Positions 1-7,973 of a stretch of 64,000 bases of DNA are shown here, in pieces. A program made the translations under genes and the position numbers. Positions within the stretch are counted from its first letter, which is position 1. Each line of letters starts with the position of its first letter. Source of the stretch: Roseiflexaceae bacterium (GTDB taxonomy: Bacteria; Chloroflexota; Chloroflexia; Chloroflexales; Roseiflexaceae); the NCBI GenBank assembly GCA_947450095.1, contig CANFUF010000004.1, positions 1-64,000 on the forward strand. The letters run 5' to 3'. The notes under the pieces were generated by a model. The model ran no database searches and had not been told where the DNA came from. It worked only from the letters and a program-made list of their open reading frames with translations.

Positions 1-141
1 GTGGTGATGCCGGCAGGCAATCCTACCATGCGCAAATTGTTTGAAGCCCATGATATTGAGTGTCATGAAGTCGAGATTTCTGAATTGATGAAGGGTGGCG
101 GCGCCGTTCATTGTATGACGGGTGTGGTCTGGCGGGAATAA
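1..141 (+). CDS. C-terminal end of an amidinotransferase-fold hydrolase (arginine deiminase / dimethylargininase-like), truncated by the window
   Basis: Only the last 46 residues and the stop are present. They contain a segment reading GGGAVHCMTG, which matches the C-terminal GG(G)xHC(M/L)T motif of the guanidino-group-modifying superfamily (arginine deiminase, dimethylarginine dimethylaminohydrolase, glycine amidinotransferase). In that family the Cys is the nucleophile that attacks the guanidinium carbon. The preceding residues PAGNPTMRKLFEAHDIECHEVE fit the last strand and helix of the propeller fold, where the end of the chain often reads ELMKGGG. The substrate cannot be told from this fragment. 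A strong hairpin terminator follows 22 bp after the stop, so the gene ends its transcription unit. Confidence 0.75.
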   Translation: MVMPAGNPTMRKLFEAHDIECHEVEISELMKGGGAVHCMTGVVWRE

Positions 142-163
142 CGTAACCTGAAATAATTGCAAT

Positions 164-196
164 AAATCCCACGTACGGAATGTACGTGGGATTTTT
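164..196 (+). terminator. Rho-independent terminator after the amidinotransferase-fold gene
   Basis: A perfect 13-bp stem (arms 164-176 and 182-194) closes a 5-nt GGAAT loop and runs into a T tract ending at 196. It lies 22 bp after the stop codon of the partial gene, the normal place for an intrinsic terminator. Confidence 0.9.
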
Positions 197-437
197 GGTA
201 TAATAAATAATCTAAGCTACGTATTAATGAGTAATTAAATGATTTTTAAAAAACGCACAGCGCAATAATAATTTTTTTGAACTATTATGCATGTGCAGGC
301 GTCTTACCGGATACGGTGTCTTATACAGGTGATGCGCCGCTGTGTTAAAGGGGCTTATCAAAACGCATTATATATTTATATGTTGACCTAATGCGTATTT
401 GTTTATTTTCTTATACAAGAAATAGTTGGGCACGCTC

Positions 438-3400
438 ATGTGGCGTATGTATGTGGGGATCGTGTTGTGTATGGTGATCGTTGTTGGTAGCGTTCCTTAT
501 TTTGTGGGAGCGCAAGTCGTTGAACCTAGCGTTGGGCAAGTAGTCCCTGAACAACAACGAGTGATTATCGTGCTCAAGTCGGCGCTCGGAATAGAAGCGC
601 AGAATGCAAATGCGAACCAGCGGCTGACACGCAGTGCGGTGGTGCGCCAATTGCAGGCGACATTTTTGCAACGCAAAACTGGAATTATTCGCACCATCAA
701 CCGCCAATTTACCTTATTTCCGATGATTGCTGCCACTGTTTCAACGAGCGGTATGGCGGCACTGCAGGCAGATCCCTTGGTTGAGTCGGTGCAAATCGAC
801 CGCCTATCAACGGTCAATCTAAACAACAGTACTGAATTGATTGGCTCTGCCGCCGCTAATAGTGCAGGGTATGGCGGAGGTGGGGCGACGGTGGCGGTAT
901 TGGATACGGGTGTTGATAAAAATCATCTCTTCCTCGCTGGCCAAGTCATCCAAGAAGCCTGTTTTTCATCAACAGATAGTCAATATGGTAGTACATCAGT
1001 CTGTCCAGGTGGAGTGCCTCAAAGTAGCGATGTTGATAGTGGCTTGCCCTGTCCGGTGAACTTTGATGGGTGTGCCCATGGTACCCATGTGGCAGGGATT
1101 GTGGCGGGTAATCGTATGTATGTCAATGGTGCCACGATATCGGGCGTTGCCCCTGACGCCAAAATCATTGCGGTGCAGGTATTTTCGGGGTTTACTTGGT
1201 ATTGTGGTGGTAGTGATTGTGCCTTGTCGTACGAAAGTGATCAAATGGCGGGATTGGATTGGTTGTACCAGAATCGCAATACTCCTGAGTGGCACACTTT
1301 GGCAGCTGTGAATATGAGTCTTGGTGTCAGTGGTTCGCTTACGTTTTGTGATGGCGAAGCGATTAAATATTACATCGATCAATTACGCTCTGTGGGGATT
1401 GCTACGGTGATTGCAGCGGGTAATGATGGCTACATAAATGCGGTGAGTTTTCCTGGTTGTGTTTCATCGGCGATTACCGTCGGATCAACGATGTCTACCA
1501 ATTCAGGTGGGGTAGTTGATAGCGTATCTGATTTCTCAAACGCACCGACGGTAGCCAACAATAAACCCAACATTTATGGTGATCGGTTGTTGGATTTGTT
1601 GGCACCCGGGCAATATATTTATTCGTCAGTTGGCTACCCTGCTAACGAATACGCATCGTGGCAAGGCACATCGATGGCAACCCCCCATGTGGCAGGCGCC
1701 TGGGCGGTACTCAAAGGATTGATGCCGACTGCCTCAGTCACACAGGTGCTCACTTGGCTGCGTGACAATGGTTTACCCGTAGCTGACCAACGCACGCCAG
1801 CGTTGGTGGTACCGCGGATTCAGGTGGGCAAGGCGATTACATCAATCCAAAACGCCACGCATATTTTGCAATTATCGACGTCAGCACTTGATTTTGGCCA
1901 AATTCGTGCGGGTGACAGCGTGACGCGCCAGATTATTGCCACGTCACCATACACCAGTACGACTTTTACATGGGATATTGTTGGTGATGGCTTTGCCGTC
2001 GATGTGCCCAATTGTGATGACTATATCGATTATGCCTGTACGTTAAATGTCACCTACACCCCATCGTCTGCCACCGATAACATCAACGATACCGGTGTTT
2101 TGACGGTAACATGGGGCGGGATTTCGCAAGCAATTGGGTTGCTTGGCCGTAGTGTGTTGGATTTGCCGACAGGGGCGCAGACGCAGACGGTGATTGCCGC
2201 CAAAACAAGTACGGCGCTGCGAGTGCGTTCTACAACCCCCACGCCCACCCCCACCAGCCACGATGTGGCTCGTACGGTAGTGGCGTGGGCGACGCGTACC
2301 CAACGGATGCGCAATTATCAAGCGAGTGTCGTACGCCAAACCTGGACGGCACTTGTTGCCGCTGACCGGCAAACCGCCACCAAAGAACGCATCGATGGCT
2401 TGCCGAGTCGCACGCGGACCGCAACGAGCACCCAGACTGCTACCCCCACGGTATTGCCGTTGACCAAAACGATAGGCGTCGTTACAACTGCCACCCGCGT
2501 GCAACAGCTGGCAATTACGGCAACTCGGATACAGGTACTGACAAATACTCGTGTGGCCCAATTGGCATTGACGAGTACGCGGCAACAAGAAAGCTATCTC
2601 GCTACTCAAGAATCGACGTTGACGGGTAAAACCCGCACACGGACGGCAACTAATACGCAGACACCGAGTCGTACTTGGACTGCATCCAATACCCGCGTGA
2701 CCAACACCACGACCCGTACACTCAGCCGTACGGTGACTGCCTCAAATACGCGGGTTACTAATACCACGACACGTACCGGTACTCGGACCTTGACTGCGAG
2801 TGCCACGGCGACGTCTACGCCAGAATTTATTGCCCAATCTATGGAGGTATTGGATCAACCATATCAGGCGGTATTGGCGTTGCCGCCGCTGGGGAATTTG
2901 GTGGTATTGCATCAAGGAGATATTGCTAATGCCGATATGCCCCAACTCGGCTTGATTGATCCCCAAACCATGACAAGCGTGGCCACCCAAGATTTGATTG
3001 GCATCAATGGACTGGTAATGGCGATTGACCCCGGTAATCCTCTGCAAATCATTGTGGCTGGGCGTTTGAATTGGCAGAGCAATTATGTGCAAATATATGA
3101 TGTCAGCACCAACGCATTTGTATTGGTTGGAGAATACATGTTTGTTACACCGGGCGATGTGACCGCACTATATGCCGCCAATCAACGGCTGTACGTGGGA
3201 GTATCGGTACCGAAAATCCCGTCACCAATGGCAACGGGGCAAATTATCAGCATTGACATTAGTGACCCGCAAACCATGGCGACATTGGGTCTGCCAATCG
3301 CTGTTGTCGGTGTCCCCAATGCCATTGTGGGCGTCGATGATAGTGATAGCCTGTTCGCAGTTGCAGGGTCACTGTCGCAAATCAGTGGTGCTGCCAAAGG

Positions 3401-3869
3401 ATTTGTGCAAGGCATCCAACGCCGCAGTGGAGTGTTGGTTGCAACCACAAGTGTGACGTTGCCCTATGTGATACAGACTATGGCACTCCGGAGCACCTTG
3501 GTGGCGTTACAACGCACCAATATTTTGTATGCCGGTGACAGTCGTCAGTTGACGCAGCTGACGATTGCAGACAGTACGGGCGCAGTGGTTAAATCGCTCA
3601 ACCCGCTGCTTGCACCAGCCACCGCTGCCAAGTATGTACCGGTCTATGATATTCTCGTGACGGCCTATTATGATGCCACTACTAGCGAGGATGTATTTGC
3701 ATCGTACCAACTATGGCAACAGTTTTTGTGGGCATATACGAATGATCGTCATGCGAATTTGGTGGTGCCGTTGCTCCCGGCTATCGCCGTTATAGACCAA
3801 ACGCTCTATACATTGTTTGGTGATCACGTATATGTGTCGTGGTTAGGATATCCTCCCGGTAGCAATTGA
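438..3869 (+). CDS. Secreted subtilisin-like serine protease (S8) with Thr/Arg-rich stalk and C-terminal beta-rich domain
   Basis: Large exported subtilase. Counting from an in-frame TTG at 426, the catalytic triad is Asp160 (VAVLDTGVD), His218 (AHGTHVAG) and Ser416 (GTSMATPHVAG), with oxyanion Asn333 (AAGND). The N-terminus is a hydrophobic signal peptide ending near GAQ, followed by an inhibitor-I9-like propeptide of about 100 residues. After the protease come an Ig-like region, a long low-complexity stretch rich in Thr and Arg (about residues 730-800, with two near-identical TASNTRVTNTTTRT copies), and a beta-rich C-terminal part resembling a propeller. ATG at 438 is preferred over TTG 426 because it begins directly with the signal peptide; no clear ribosome site separates them. 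The protein probably degrades extracellular protein, and the stalk suggests cell-surface display. Confidence 0.88.
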   Translation: MWRMYVGIVLCMVIVVGSVPYFVGAQVVEPSVGQVVPEQQRVIIVLKSALGIEAQNANANQRLTRSAVVRQLQATFLQRKTGIIRTINRQFTLFPMIAATVSTSGMAALQADPLVESVQIDRLSTVNLNNSTELIGSAAANSAGYGGGGATVAVLDTGVDKNHLFLAGQVIQEACFSSTDSQYGSTSVCPGGVPQSSDVDSGLPCPVNFDGCAHGTHVAGIVAGNRMYVNGATISGVAPDAKIIAVQVFSGFTWYCGGSDCALSYESDQMAGLDWLYQNRNTPEWHTLAAVNMSLGVSGSLTFCDGEAIKYYIDQLRSVGIATVIAAGNDGYINAVSFPGCVSSAITVGSTMSTNSGGVVDSVSDFSNAPTVANNKPNIYGDRLLDLLAPGQYIYSSVGYPANEYASWQGTSMATPHVAGAWAVLKGLMPTASVTQVLTWLRDNGLPVADQRTPALVVPRIQVGKAITSIQNATHILQLSTSALDFGQIRAGDSVTRQIIATSPYTSTTFTWDIVGDGFAVDVPNCDDYIDYACTLNVTYTPSSATDNINDTGVLTVTWGGISQAIGLLGRSVLDLPTGAQTQTVIAAKTSTALRVRSTTPTPTPTSHDVARTVVAWATRTQRMRNYQASVVRQTWTALVAADRQTATKERIDGLPSRTRTATSTQTATPTVLPLTKTIGVVTTATRVQQLAITATRIQVLTNTRVAQLALTSTRQQESYLATQESTLTGKTRTRTATNTQTPSRTWTASNTRVTNTTTRTLSRTVTASNTRVTNTTTRTGTRTLTASATATSTPEFIAQSMEVLDQPYQAVLALPPLGNLVVLHQGDIANADMPQLGLIDPQTMTSVATQDLIGINGLVMAIDPGNPLQIIVAGRLNWQSNYVQIYDVSTNAFVLVGEYMFVTPGDVTALYAANQRLYVGVSVPKIPSPMATGQIISIDISDPQTMATLGLPIAVVGVPNAIVGVDDSDSLFAVAGSLSQISGAAKGFVQGIQRRSGVLVATTSVTLPYVIQTMALRSTLVALQRTNILYAGDSRQLTQLTIADSTGAVVKSLNPLLAPATAAKYVPVYDILVTAYYDATTSEDVFASYQLWQQFLWAYTNDRHANLVVPLLPAIAVIDQTLYTLFGDHVYVSWLGYPPGSN

Positions 3870-3894
3870 AACTCATAACCACAATATGAATTGC

Positions 3895-4896
3895 TTACGC
3901 CACCCAACGAGGGTGGCGTTGCAATGTGGCGCGCAAATGTCTTTTTTTATCATCAGAAAGCCATGAAGCTGTCACCGCATTGTCGATAAGTTGGCAAATT
4001 GTAGCTGGGGGTAAGTAGAAGTGTTCCATCAATTGCGTGTATTCATCGACCAAGGTATTGTTAAACATTTTGGGGTCGTCGGTATTGATGGTGACCAACA
4101 TACCGCGGTTGATGAAATCGGCGATGGGGTGGCTGGCGATATCGGCGACGACGCCGGTACGTACATTCGACAGCGGGCACATTTCGAGTGGTATTTGCTG
4201 CGTCACAAAAAAATCACACAATTTGGGGTCGGCGCTGGCGCGGGTGGCGTGACCGATGCGTTCGGCGCCGAGGGCGGTGAGTGCCCCCCAAATGCTTGCT
4301 GGCCCGGCTACTTCACCGGCATGGGCGGTGGTGCGTAGCCCCAATTGGCGAGCCCGGGCAAATACCGGTGCAAACGGCTCGGGCGGATGGGTTTGCTCTG
4401 AGCCACCCAACCCAATGCCAATTACGCCGTATGCACTGAGTTCGGCTACAGTTTCGACGGTCTGCATGGCGCGGTCGATGGGCGAATCACGTACCACATC
4501 GGCGATGAGGTTGACGGTAACCGCGGGGACCTGATTGAGTCCCGCCCGGATGGCACGCGTGATTTCGCCGATGGTGAGGCCATGGCGGGCAAAATCGGTA
4601 GGGGAATAATGTGACTCGACATAAAAAATATTTTGCTCAGCCCAGTCTTGGGCGACGGCAGCGGCGATGGTGGTGAAATCAGCAGCGGTGCGGATGAAGC
4701 GATTTTTCCAAACCCAGGTGTTGATAAAGTGGGGGAAGTCACGGTATTGGAATTTGCGTGCTAGGGCTGCCATATCGGGCACATCGGGGTCACCGCCGTA
4801 TTGTTGCATGAGTTGCCACAAGGTGGGGAGGGGGATAGCGCCTTCGAGGTGGATGTGGAGCTCTACTTTGGGGAGGGAGTGTAGCCAGGTATGCAT
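3895..4896 (-). CDS. add: Adenosine deaminase
   Basis: Zinc-dependent amidohydrolase-superfamily enzyme that deaminates adenosine to inosine. The start at 4896 gives a 333-residue protein, usual for the family, beginning directly before the metal motif HIHLEGA (His14, His16). The other signature residues are in place: HAGE (His192, Glu195), RIGHA (His216) and NTDDP (Asp273/274). A GAAAGAG ribosome site precedes this start; an upstream extension of 21 residues is possible but lies in repeat DNA. The CPLSN segment is also common in adenine-deaminase-like members, so adenine remains a less likely substrate. The gene shares strand with adenosylhomocysteinase 1 kb upstream, whose product adenosine it would remove. 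Confidence 0.85.
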   Translation of the reverse strand: MHTWLHSLPKVELHIHLEGAIPLPTLWQLMQQYGGDPDVPDMAALARKFQYRDFPHFINTWVWKNRFIRTAADFTTIAAAVAQDWAEQNIFYVESHYSPTDFARHGLTIGEITRAIRAGLNQVPAVTVNLIADVVRDSPIDRAMQTVETVAELSAYGVIGIGLGGSEQTHPPEPFAPVFARARQLGLRTTAHAGEVAGPASIWGALTALGAERIGHATRASADPKLCDFFVTQQIPLEMCPLSNVRTGVVADIASHPIADFINRGMLVTINTDDPKMFNNTLVDEYTQLMEHFYLPPATICQLIDNAVTASWLSDDKKRHLRATLQRHPRWVA

Positions 4897-4934
4897 TACG
4901 ATGCTCTTTCTAGTCTCGCACAGGTTCTCTTTGT

Positions 4935-5112
4935 CTCGCACAGAGGACGCAGAGCACACGGAGATAACTTCAAACTTCTGACTTCAACGTTATACTTCCG
5001 ACTTTATGCTTCCGACTTCGTAGCGCTCGCACAGAGGACACGGAGGGCACGGAGATAACTTCAAACTTCCGACGTCAACGTTATACTTCCAACTTCATAC
5101 TTCCAACTTCGT
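4935..5112 (-). repeat. Two tandem copies of a composite repeat (heptad GAAGnnn run plus CTCnGTG-type block)
   Basis: CTCGCACAGAGG occurs at 4935 and 5026, a period of 91 bp. On the minus strand each copy reads as a run of 7-nt units beginning GAAG (GAAGTTG, GAAGTAT and so on), then TTATCTCCGTG, then CTCTGTGCGAG. The same block type recurs downstream of the GxxExxY gene and at about 55.9 kb. The repeat fills the gap between the add start and the GxxExxY gene, and add would be transcribed out of it. Confidence 0.8.
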
Positions 5113-5188
5113 GAATGCCGTACCGAATTAGATGTGTCAGACGGTATACGTATAAACATTGTATCGGCTATGTGTGTTGGAGGATTGT

Positions 5189-5599
5189 ATGCGTGAGGTA
5201 AACGAATTAACCGGCATAATTATTGCGAGTGCAATTGATGTTCATCGTGCGTTAGGACCGGGACTCCTTGAATCAGTGTATCAACGAGTGCTCGTTGATG
5301 TATTACGCCGTAAAGGACTTGACGTGCAATCACAAATACCAGTGCAATTTGTGTATGACGACATCCAATTTGATGACGGGTTACGTCTCGATTTGTTTGT
5401 GGAAGGACGTGTGATTGTTGAATTGAAATCAATCGAAAAAGTCTCTGTTATCCACAAAAAACAAGTACTTACCTATTTGCACTTGACCAATGCCCCTGTG
5501 GCATTACTGATTAATTTTGGGCAGTTGCGGTTAAAAGATGGCATTCATCGACTAATCAATAATCGTGATAATCGGCGTGATGATTATGCGAATGAGTAA
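5189..5599 (+). CDS. GxxExxY family protein (PD-(D/E)xK_3 nuclease-like)
   Basis: Small protein of 136 residues with the defining motif G25-LL-E28-SV-Y31 after the helix ASAIDVHRALGPG. It also has a nuclease-like core LRLDLFVEGRVIVELKS, in which Asp and the ExK pair match a PD-(D/E)xK active site. The family is widespread, often repeated within genomes, and has no settled function. The start at 5189 has a GGAGG site 5 nt upstream. It is the only plus-strand gene between add and ahcY and is flanked on both sides by related repeats, which suggests it arrived as part of an insertion. No transposase is visible. Confidence 0.85.
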   Translation: MREVNELTGIIIASAIDVHRALGPGLLESVYQRVLVDVLRRKGLDVQSQIPVQFVYDDIQFDDGLRLDLFVEGRVIVELKSIEKVSVIHKKQVLTYLHLTNAPVALLINFGQLRLKDGIHRLINNRDNRRDDYANE

Positions 5600-5607
5600 G
5601 ATGTGTC

Positions 5608-5646
5608 GTCTGTGGATGCGAGCATAGTTACCTCGCATCCACAGAC
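5608..5646. repeat. 15-bp perfect inverted repeat just after the GxxExxY gene
   Basis: Arms 5608-5622 and 5632-5646 are perfectly complementary around a 9-nt loop. No T tract follows, so it is not a classical terminator, though it may end the GxxExxY transcript or mark the edge of the inserted segment. Confidence 0.75.
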
Positions 5647-5671
5647 AGATATAGCCCACTACCACCAAAAA

Positions 5672-5935
5672 ACTCAGCGTCCTCTGCGTCCTCTGTGCGA
5701 GATAAAGGGCATTTCGCATCCACGTACAGATATCGACCACCACCATAACAAAAAAGCTCAGTGTCCTCTGTGTGCTCTGTGCGAGACACCGATAAACCTC
5801 GCTCTGTGCGAGATAAAGGGCATTTCGCATCCACGTACGGGTATCGACCACCATAACAAAAAAGCTCAGTGTCCTCTGTGTCTCTCTGCGCGAGACACCG
5901 ATAAACCTCGCTCTGTGCGAGACAATGAGAATCCT
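5672..5935. repeat. About 110-bp tandem duplication carrying CTCTGTGCGAGA blocks
   Basis: CTCTGTGCGAGA-type blocks begin at 5691, 5802 and 5911 (spacings 111 and 109). The intervening DNA (AAAGGGCATTTCGCATCC, then a CGACCACCA and AAAAAAGCTCAGTGTCC stretch) is nearly identical between copies. The CTC(T/C)GTG core is the same as in the repeat upstream of the GxxExxY gene. No convincing gene lies in this 340-bp interval; it holds the repeat and runs up to the stop codon of ahcY. Confidence 0.8.
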
Positions 5936-5941
5936 TACCGC

Positions 5942-7201
5942 CTACGTCCCTTCTTGCCAGCTATGCAAATAGGTGTCTTGGGCACCGGTCAGGATATCGA
6001 GGCGGATGCCCATCGCTTTGAGTTTGAGGGTGGCAATAAAAATATCTGCGCTATCGGGCAAGCGATGGACGATTTTGGCCATGGAGCCGGCATTGCGGGC
6101 GAGCACCTCGGCGGCCAAGGCTTGATTGGCAAACGACATGTCCATGACGGCGGGTGGGTGGCCTTCGCCGGCTACCAAATTGACCAAACGACCCTCGCCG
6201 AGCAAATGGAATTGGCGTCCGTCGGCCATGTGGTAGCTGGTGACGTGGGTGCGGGGTTGGGTTTTGTTGATGGCCAGGGCTTCGAGGGCGGCCACATCGA
6301 TTTCGACATTGAAGTGGCCGGCGTTGGCGAGCACGGCGCCATCTTTGAGGTCAGCGAAATGTTCGGTACTGACCACGGTGCGGTTCCCGGTAACGGCAAT
6401 AATGATGTCGGCTTCGCGTACCGCTTGGTGCATCGGCATGACCCGGAATCCGTCCATGGCTGCTTCGAGGGCTTTGACGGGATCGACTTCGGTGACAATC
6501 ACTTTAGCGCCGAGTCCGGCAGCCCGACTCGCCACGCCACGCCCACACCAACCATACCCAGCTACCACGATAGTGCGTCCGGCGAGGAGCAAATTGGTGG
6601 CGCGGATGATGCCGTCGATGGCACTTTGACCCGTACCATAGCGATTGTCAAACATGTGCTTGGTACGGCTTTCGTTGACGGCGATGACGGGGAAGGGGAG
6701 TACCCCTTGGGCTTCCATGGCGTTGAAGCGTTTGACACCGGCGGTGGTTTCTTCGGTGGCGCCGAGGGGCATCAAGCCGGGATTGAGCCCCCGTTGCAAC
6801 AAGGCACTGGTCAAATCGGCACCATCATCGCAGAGCAAGTGGGGTTTGGCATCGAGGGCAATGGCGACGTGGCGGCGGAAGGTGTCGACTGATTCGCCCC
6901 GTATCCCATAGACGGGGATTTCGTCGTGGGCAACCAGTGATGCCGCCACATCATCTTGGGTCGAGAGCGGATTTGAGGCAACCAACATCACCTCGGCACC
7001 ACCGGCGGCTAGGGTGCGCACCAAGGCGGCTGTTTTGGCGGTTATATGCAAACAGACCGACAACCGCATCCCTTTGAGGGGGCGTTCTTTGGCAAACCGT
7101 TCGCGGATGCCGAGCAATACCGGCATGTCGCCTTCATTCCAGTTGATGCGATTGCGTCCTGCTTCGGCTAAATTGATATCACCAATCTCATAATCGGCCA
7201 T
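5942..7201 (-). CDS. ahcY: Adenosylhomocysteinase (S-adenosylhomocysteine hydrolase), short archaeal/Thermotoga-like form
   Basis: NAD-dependent cytosolic enzyme that splits S-adenosylhomocysteine into homocysteine and adenosine in the methyl cycle. The 419-residue protein has the family signatures GQSAIDGIIRATN and the Rossmann motif GYGWCGRGVA, and substrate-region motifs ITAKTAAL and NPLSTQDDVAA. The NPLSTQ wording and the length just over 400 place it with the short archaeal and Thermotoga enzymes, not with the longer type that reads CNIFSTQ. The start has an AGGAG site 7 nt upstream and a TATAAT -10 at 7237-7242. Short-form relatives in some archaea prefer S-inosylhomocysteine, so substrate preference is open; the adenosine deaminase gene downstream makes that question relevant. 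Confidence 0.92.
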   Translation of the reverse strand: MADYEIGDINLAEAGRNRINWNEGDMPVLLGIRERFAKERPLKGMRLSVCLHITAKTAALVRTLAAGGAEVMLVASNPLSTQDDVAASLVAHDEIPVYGIRGESVDTFRRHVAIALDAKPHLLCDDGADLTSALLQRGLNPGLMPLGATEETTAGVKRFNAMEAQGVLPFPVIAVNESRTKHMFDNRYGTGQSAIDGIIRATNLLLAGRTIVVAGYGWCGRGVASRAAGLGAKVIVTEVDPVKALEAAMDGFRVMPMHQAVREADIIIAVTGNRTVVSTEHFADLKDGAVLANAGHFNVEIDVAALEALAINKTQPRTHVTSYHMADGRQFHLLGEGRLVNLVAGEGHPPAVMDMSFANQALAAEVLARNAGSMAKIVHRLPDSADIFIATLKLKAMGIRLDILTGAQDTYLHSWQEGT

Positions 7202-7236
7202 GAGGTGCTCCTATCGATAGTTGGGGTGTCACCGGT

Positions 7237-7242
7237 ATTATA
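7237..7242 (-). promoter_or_regulatory. Candidate -10 element for ahcY
   Basis: A consensus TATAAT on the minus strand lies about 36 bp upstream of the ahcY start. No good -35 is seen at 16-18 bp, so this is a partial promoter call. Confidence 0.4.
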
Positions 7243-7375
7243 GCGGTTTCACGATTTTGTATGGTGCATTCACTGATGATGTCGGTATTAACTCGGTGTG
7301 TGTTGTGGCAGGAGGGTATGGTGGCTCAGGTTATTGTACAATAGGCACAGATTATCATTGAGGTGAGGTAGTGGT

Positions 7376-7954
7376 ATGCCCACGCTGTTGCGCAAACAAT
7401 GTCCGAGTTGTAAAAAAACATGGTCAGTTGAAACGATATTTTGTACGTATTGCACCACGTCGCTGCATAATGCACCGGTGTTCGATGAAGAAGTAACAGG
7501 TGGAGTGCTGCCTGATGCGACATTTCGCAGTAAGGATGTGCGCATCATCCCACCACGCATCGGTCAAGACGACGAATATCTGAGCATGTTTCGACCACGA
7601 TTAGTCTCATCGTCACAAATCATTGAAAACCAACGCAACTTGGCACGAGTGTGCGCCGACCAGTATGCCGTGATGTGGCAGCACGTACGCCGCTTACAGC
7701 TGATGGCGTATGTGCAATTGGGAGTGGGAGTGCTTGCGGCGGTAGTGGTGGTGGGTTTGGGGTTGTACATGGCCTGGAAGGGTGGCACCGCTGCCTTTGG
7801 TGCGAGTGCCACCTGGCATGGCTTGCGTACCACCGCGTTGATTCTGATGGCCATTAGCTATCAACAGGTGCAGAGTGCCATCAAAACCTTGGCACAGCGC
7901 GACAGTGTGGTGTTGCAGATTGGCTCCGAAGCGACCCCTGCGGCGAACGAATAA
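7376..7954 (+). CDS. Zinc-ribbon membrane protein of unknown function
   Basis: 192-residue protein starting with a small zinc ribbon: CPSC near residue 9 and CTYC near residue 23 provide four cysteines. A polar segment of about 80 residues follows, then two hydrophobic helices (roughly 112-132 and 150-165) and a short polar tail. The layout suggests a membrane-anchored cytoplasmic metal-binding domain. A GAGGTGAGG stretch upstream can serve as ribosome site. The next gene follows after 19 bp, so the two are probably co-transcribed. I do not recognise a named family. Confidence 0.7.
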   Translation: MPTLLRKQCPSCKKTWSVETIFCTYCTTSLHNAPVFDEEVTGGVLPDATFRSKDVRIIPPRIGQDDEYLSMFRPRLVSSSQIIENQRNLARVCADQYAVMWQHVRRLQLMAYVQLGVGVLAAVVVVGLGLYMAWKGGTAAFGASATWHGLRTTALILMAISYQQVQSAIKTLAQRDSVVLQIGSEATPAANE

Positions 7955-7973
7955 CAGCATAAGGATGAAATAA

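Noticed and set aside
5603-6892. Large plus-strand open frame opposite ahcY
   Set aside because: It is the antisense shadow of a well-conserved gene. Its first third is tandem repeat DNA and its product matches no family.
7202-7375. SAH or SAM riboswitch upstream of ahcY
   Set aside because: The leader is only about 30 nt from the TATAAT to the start and shows no extended stem structure of those classes.
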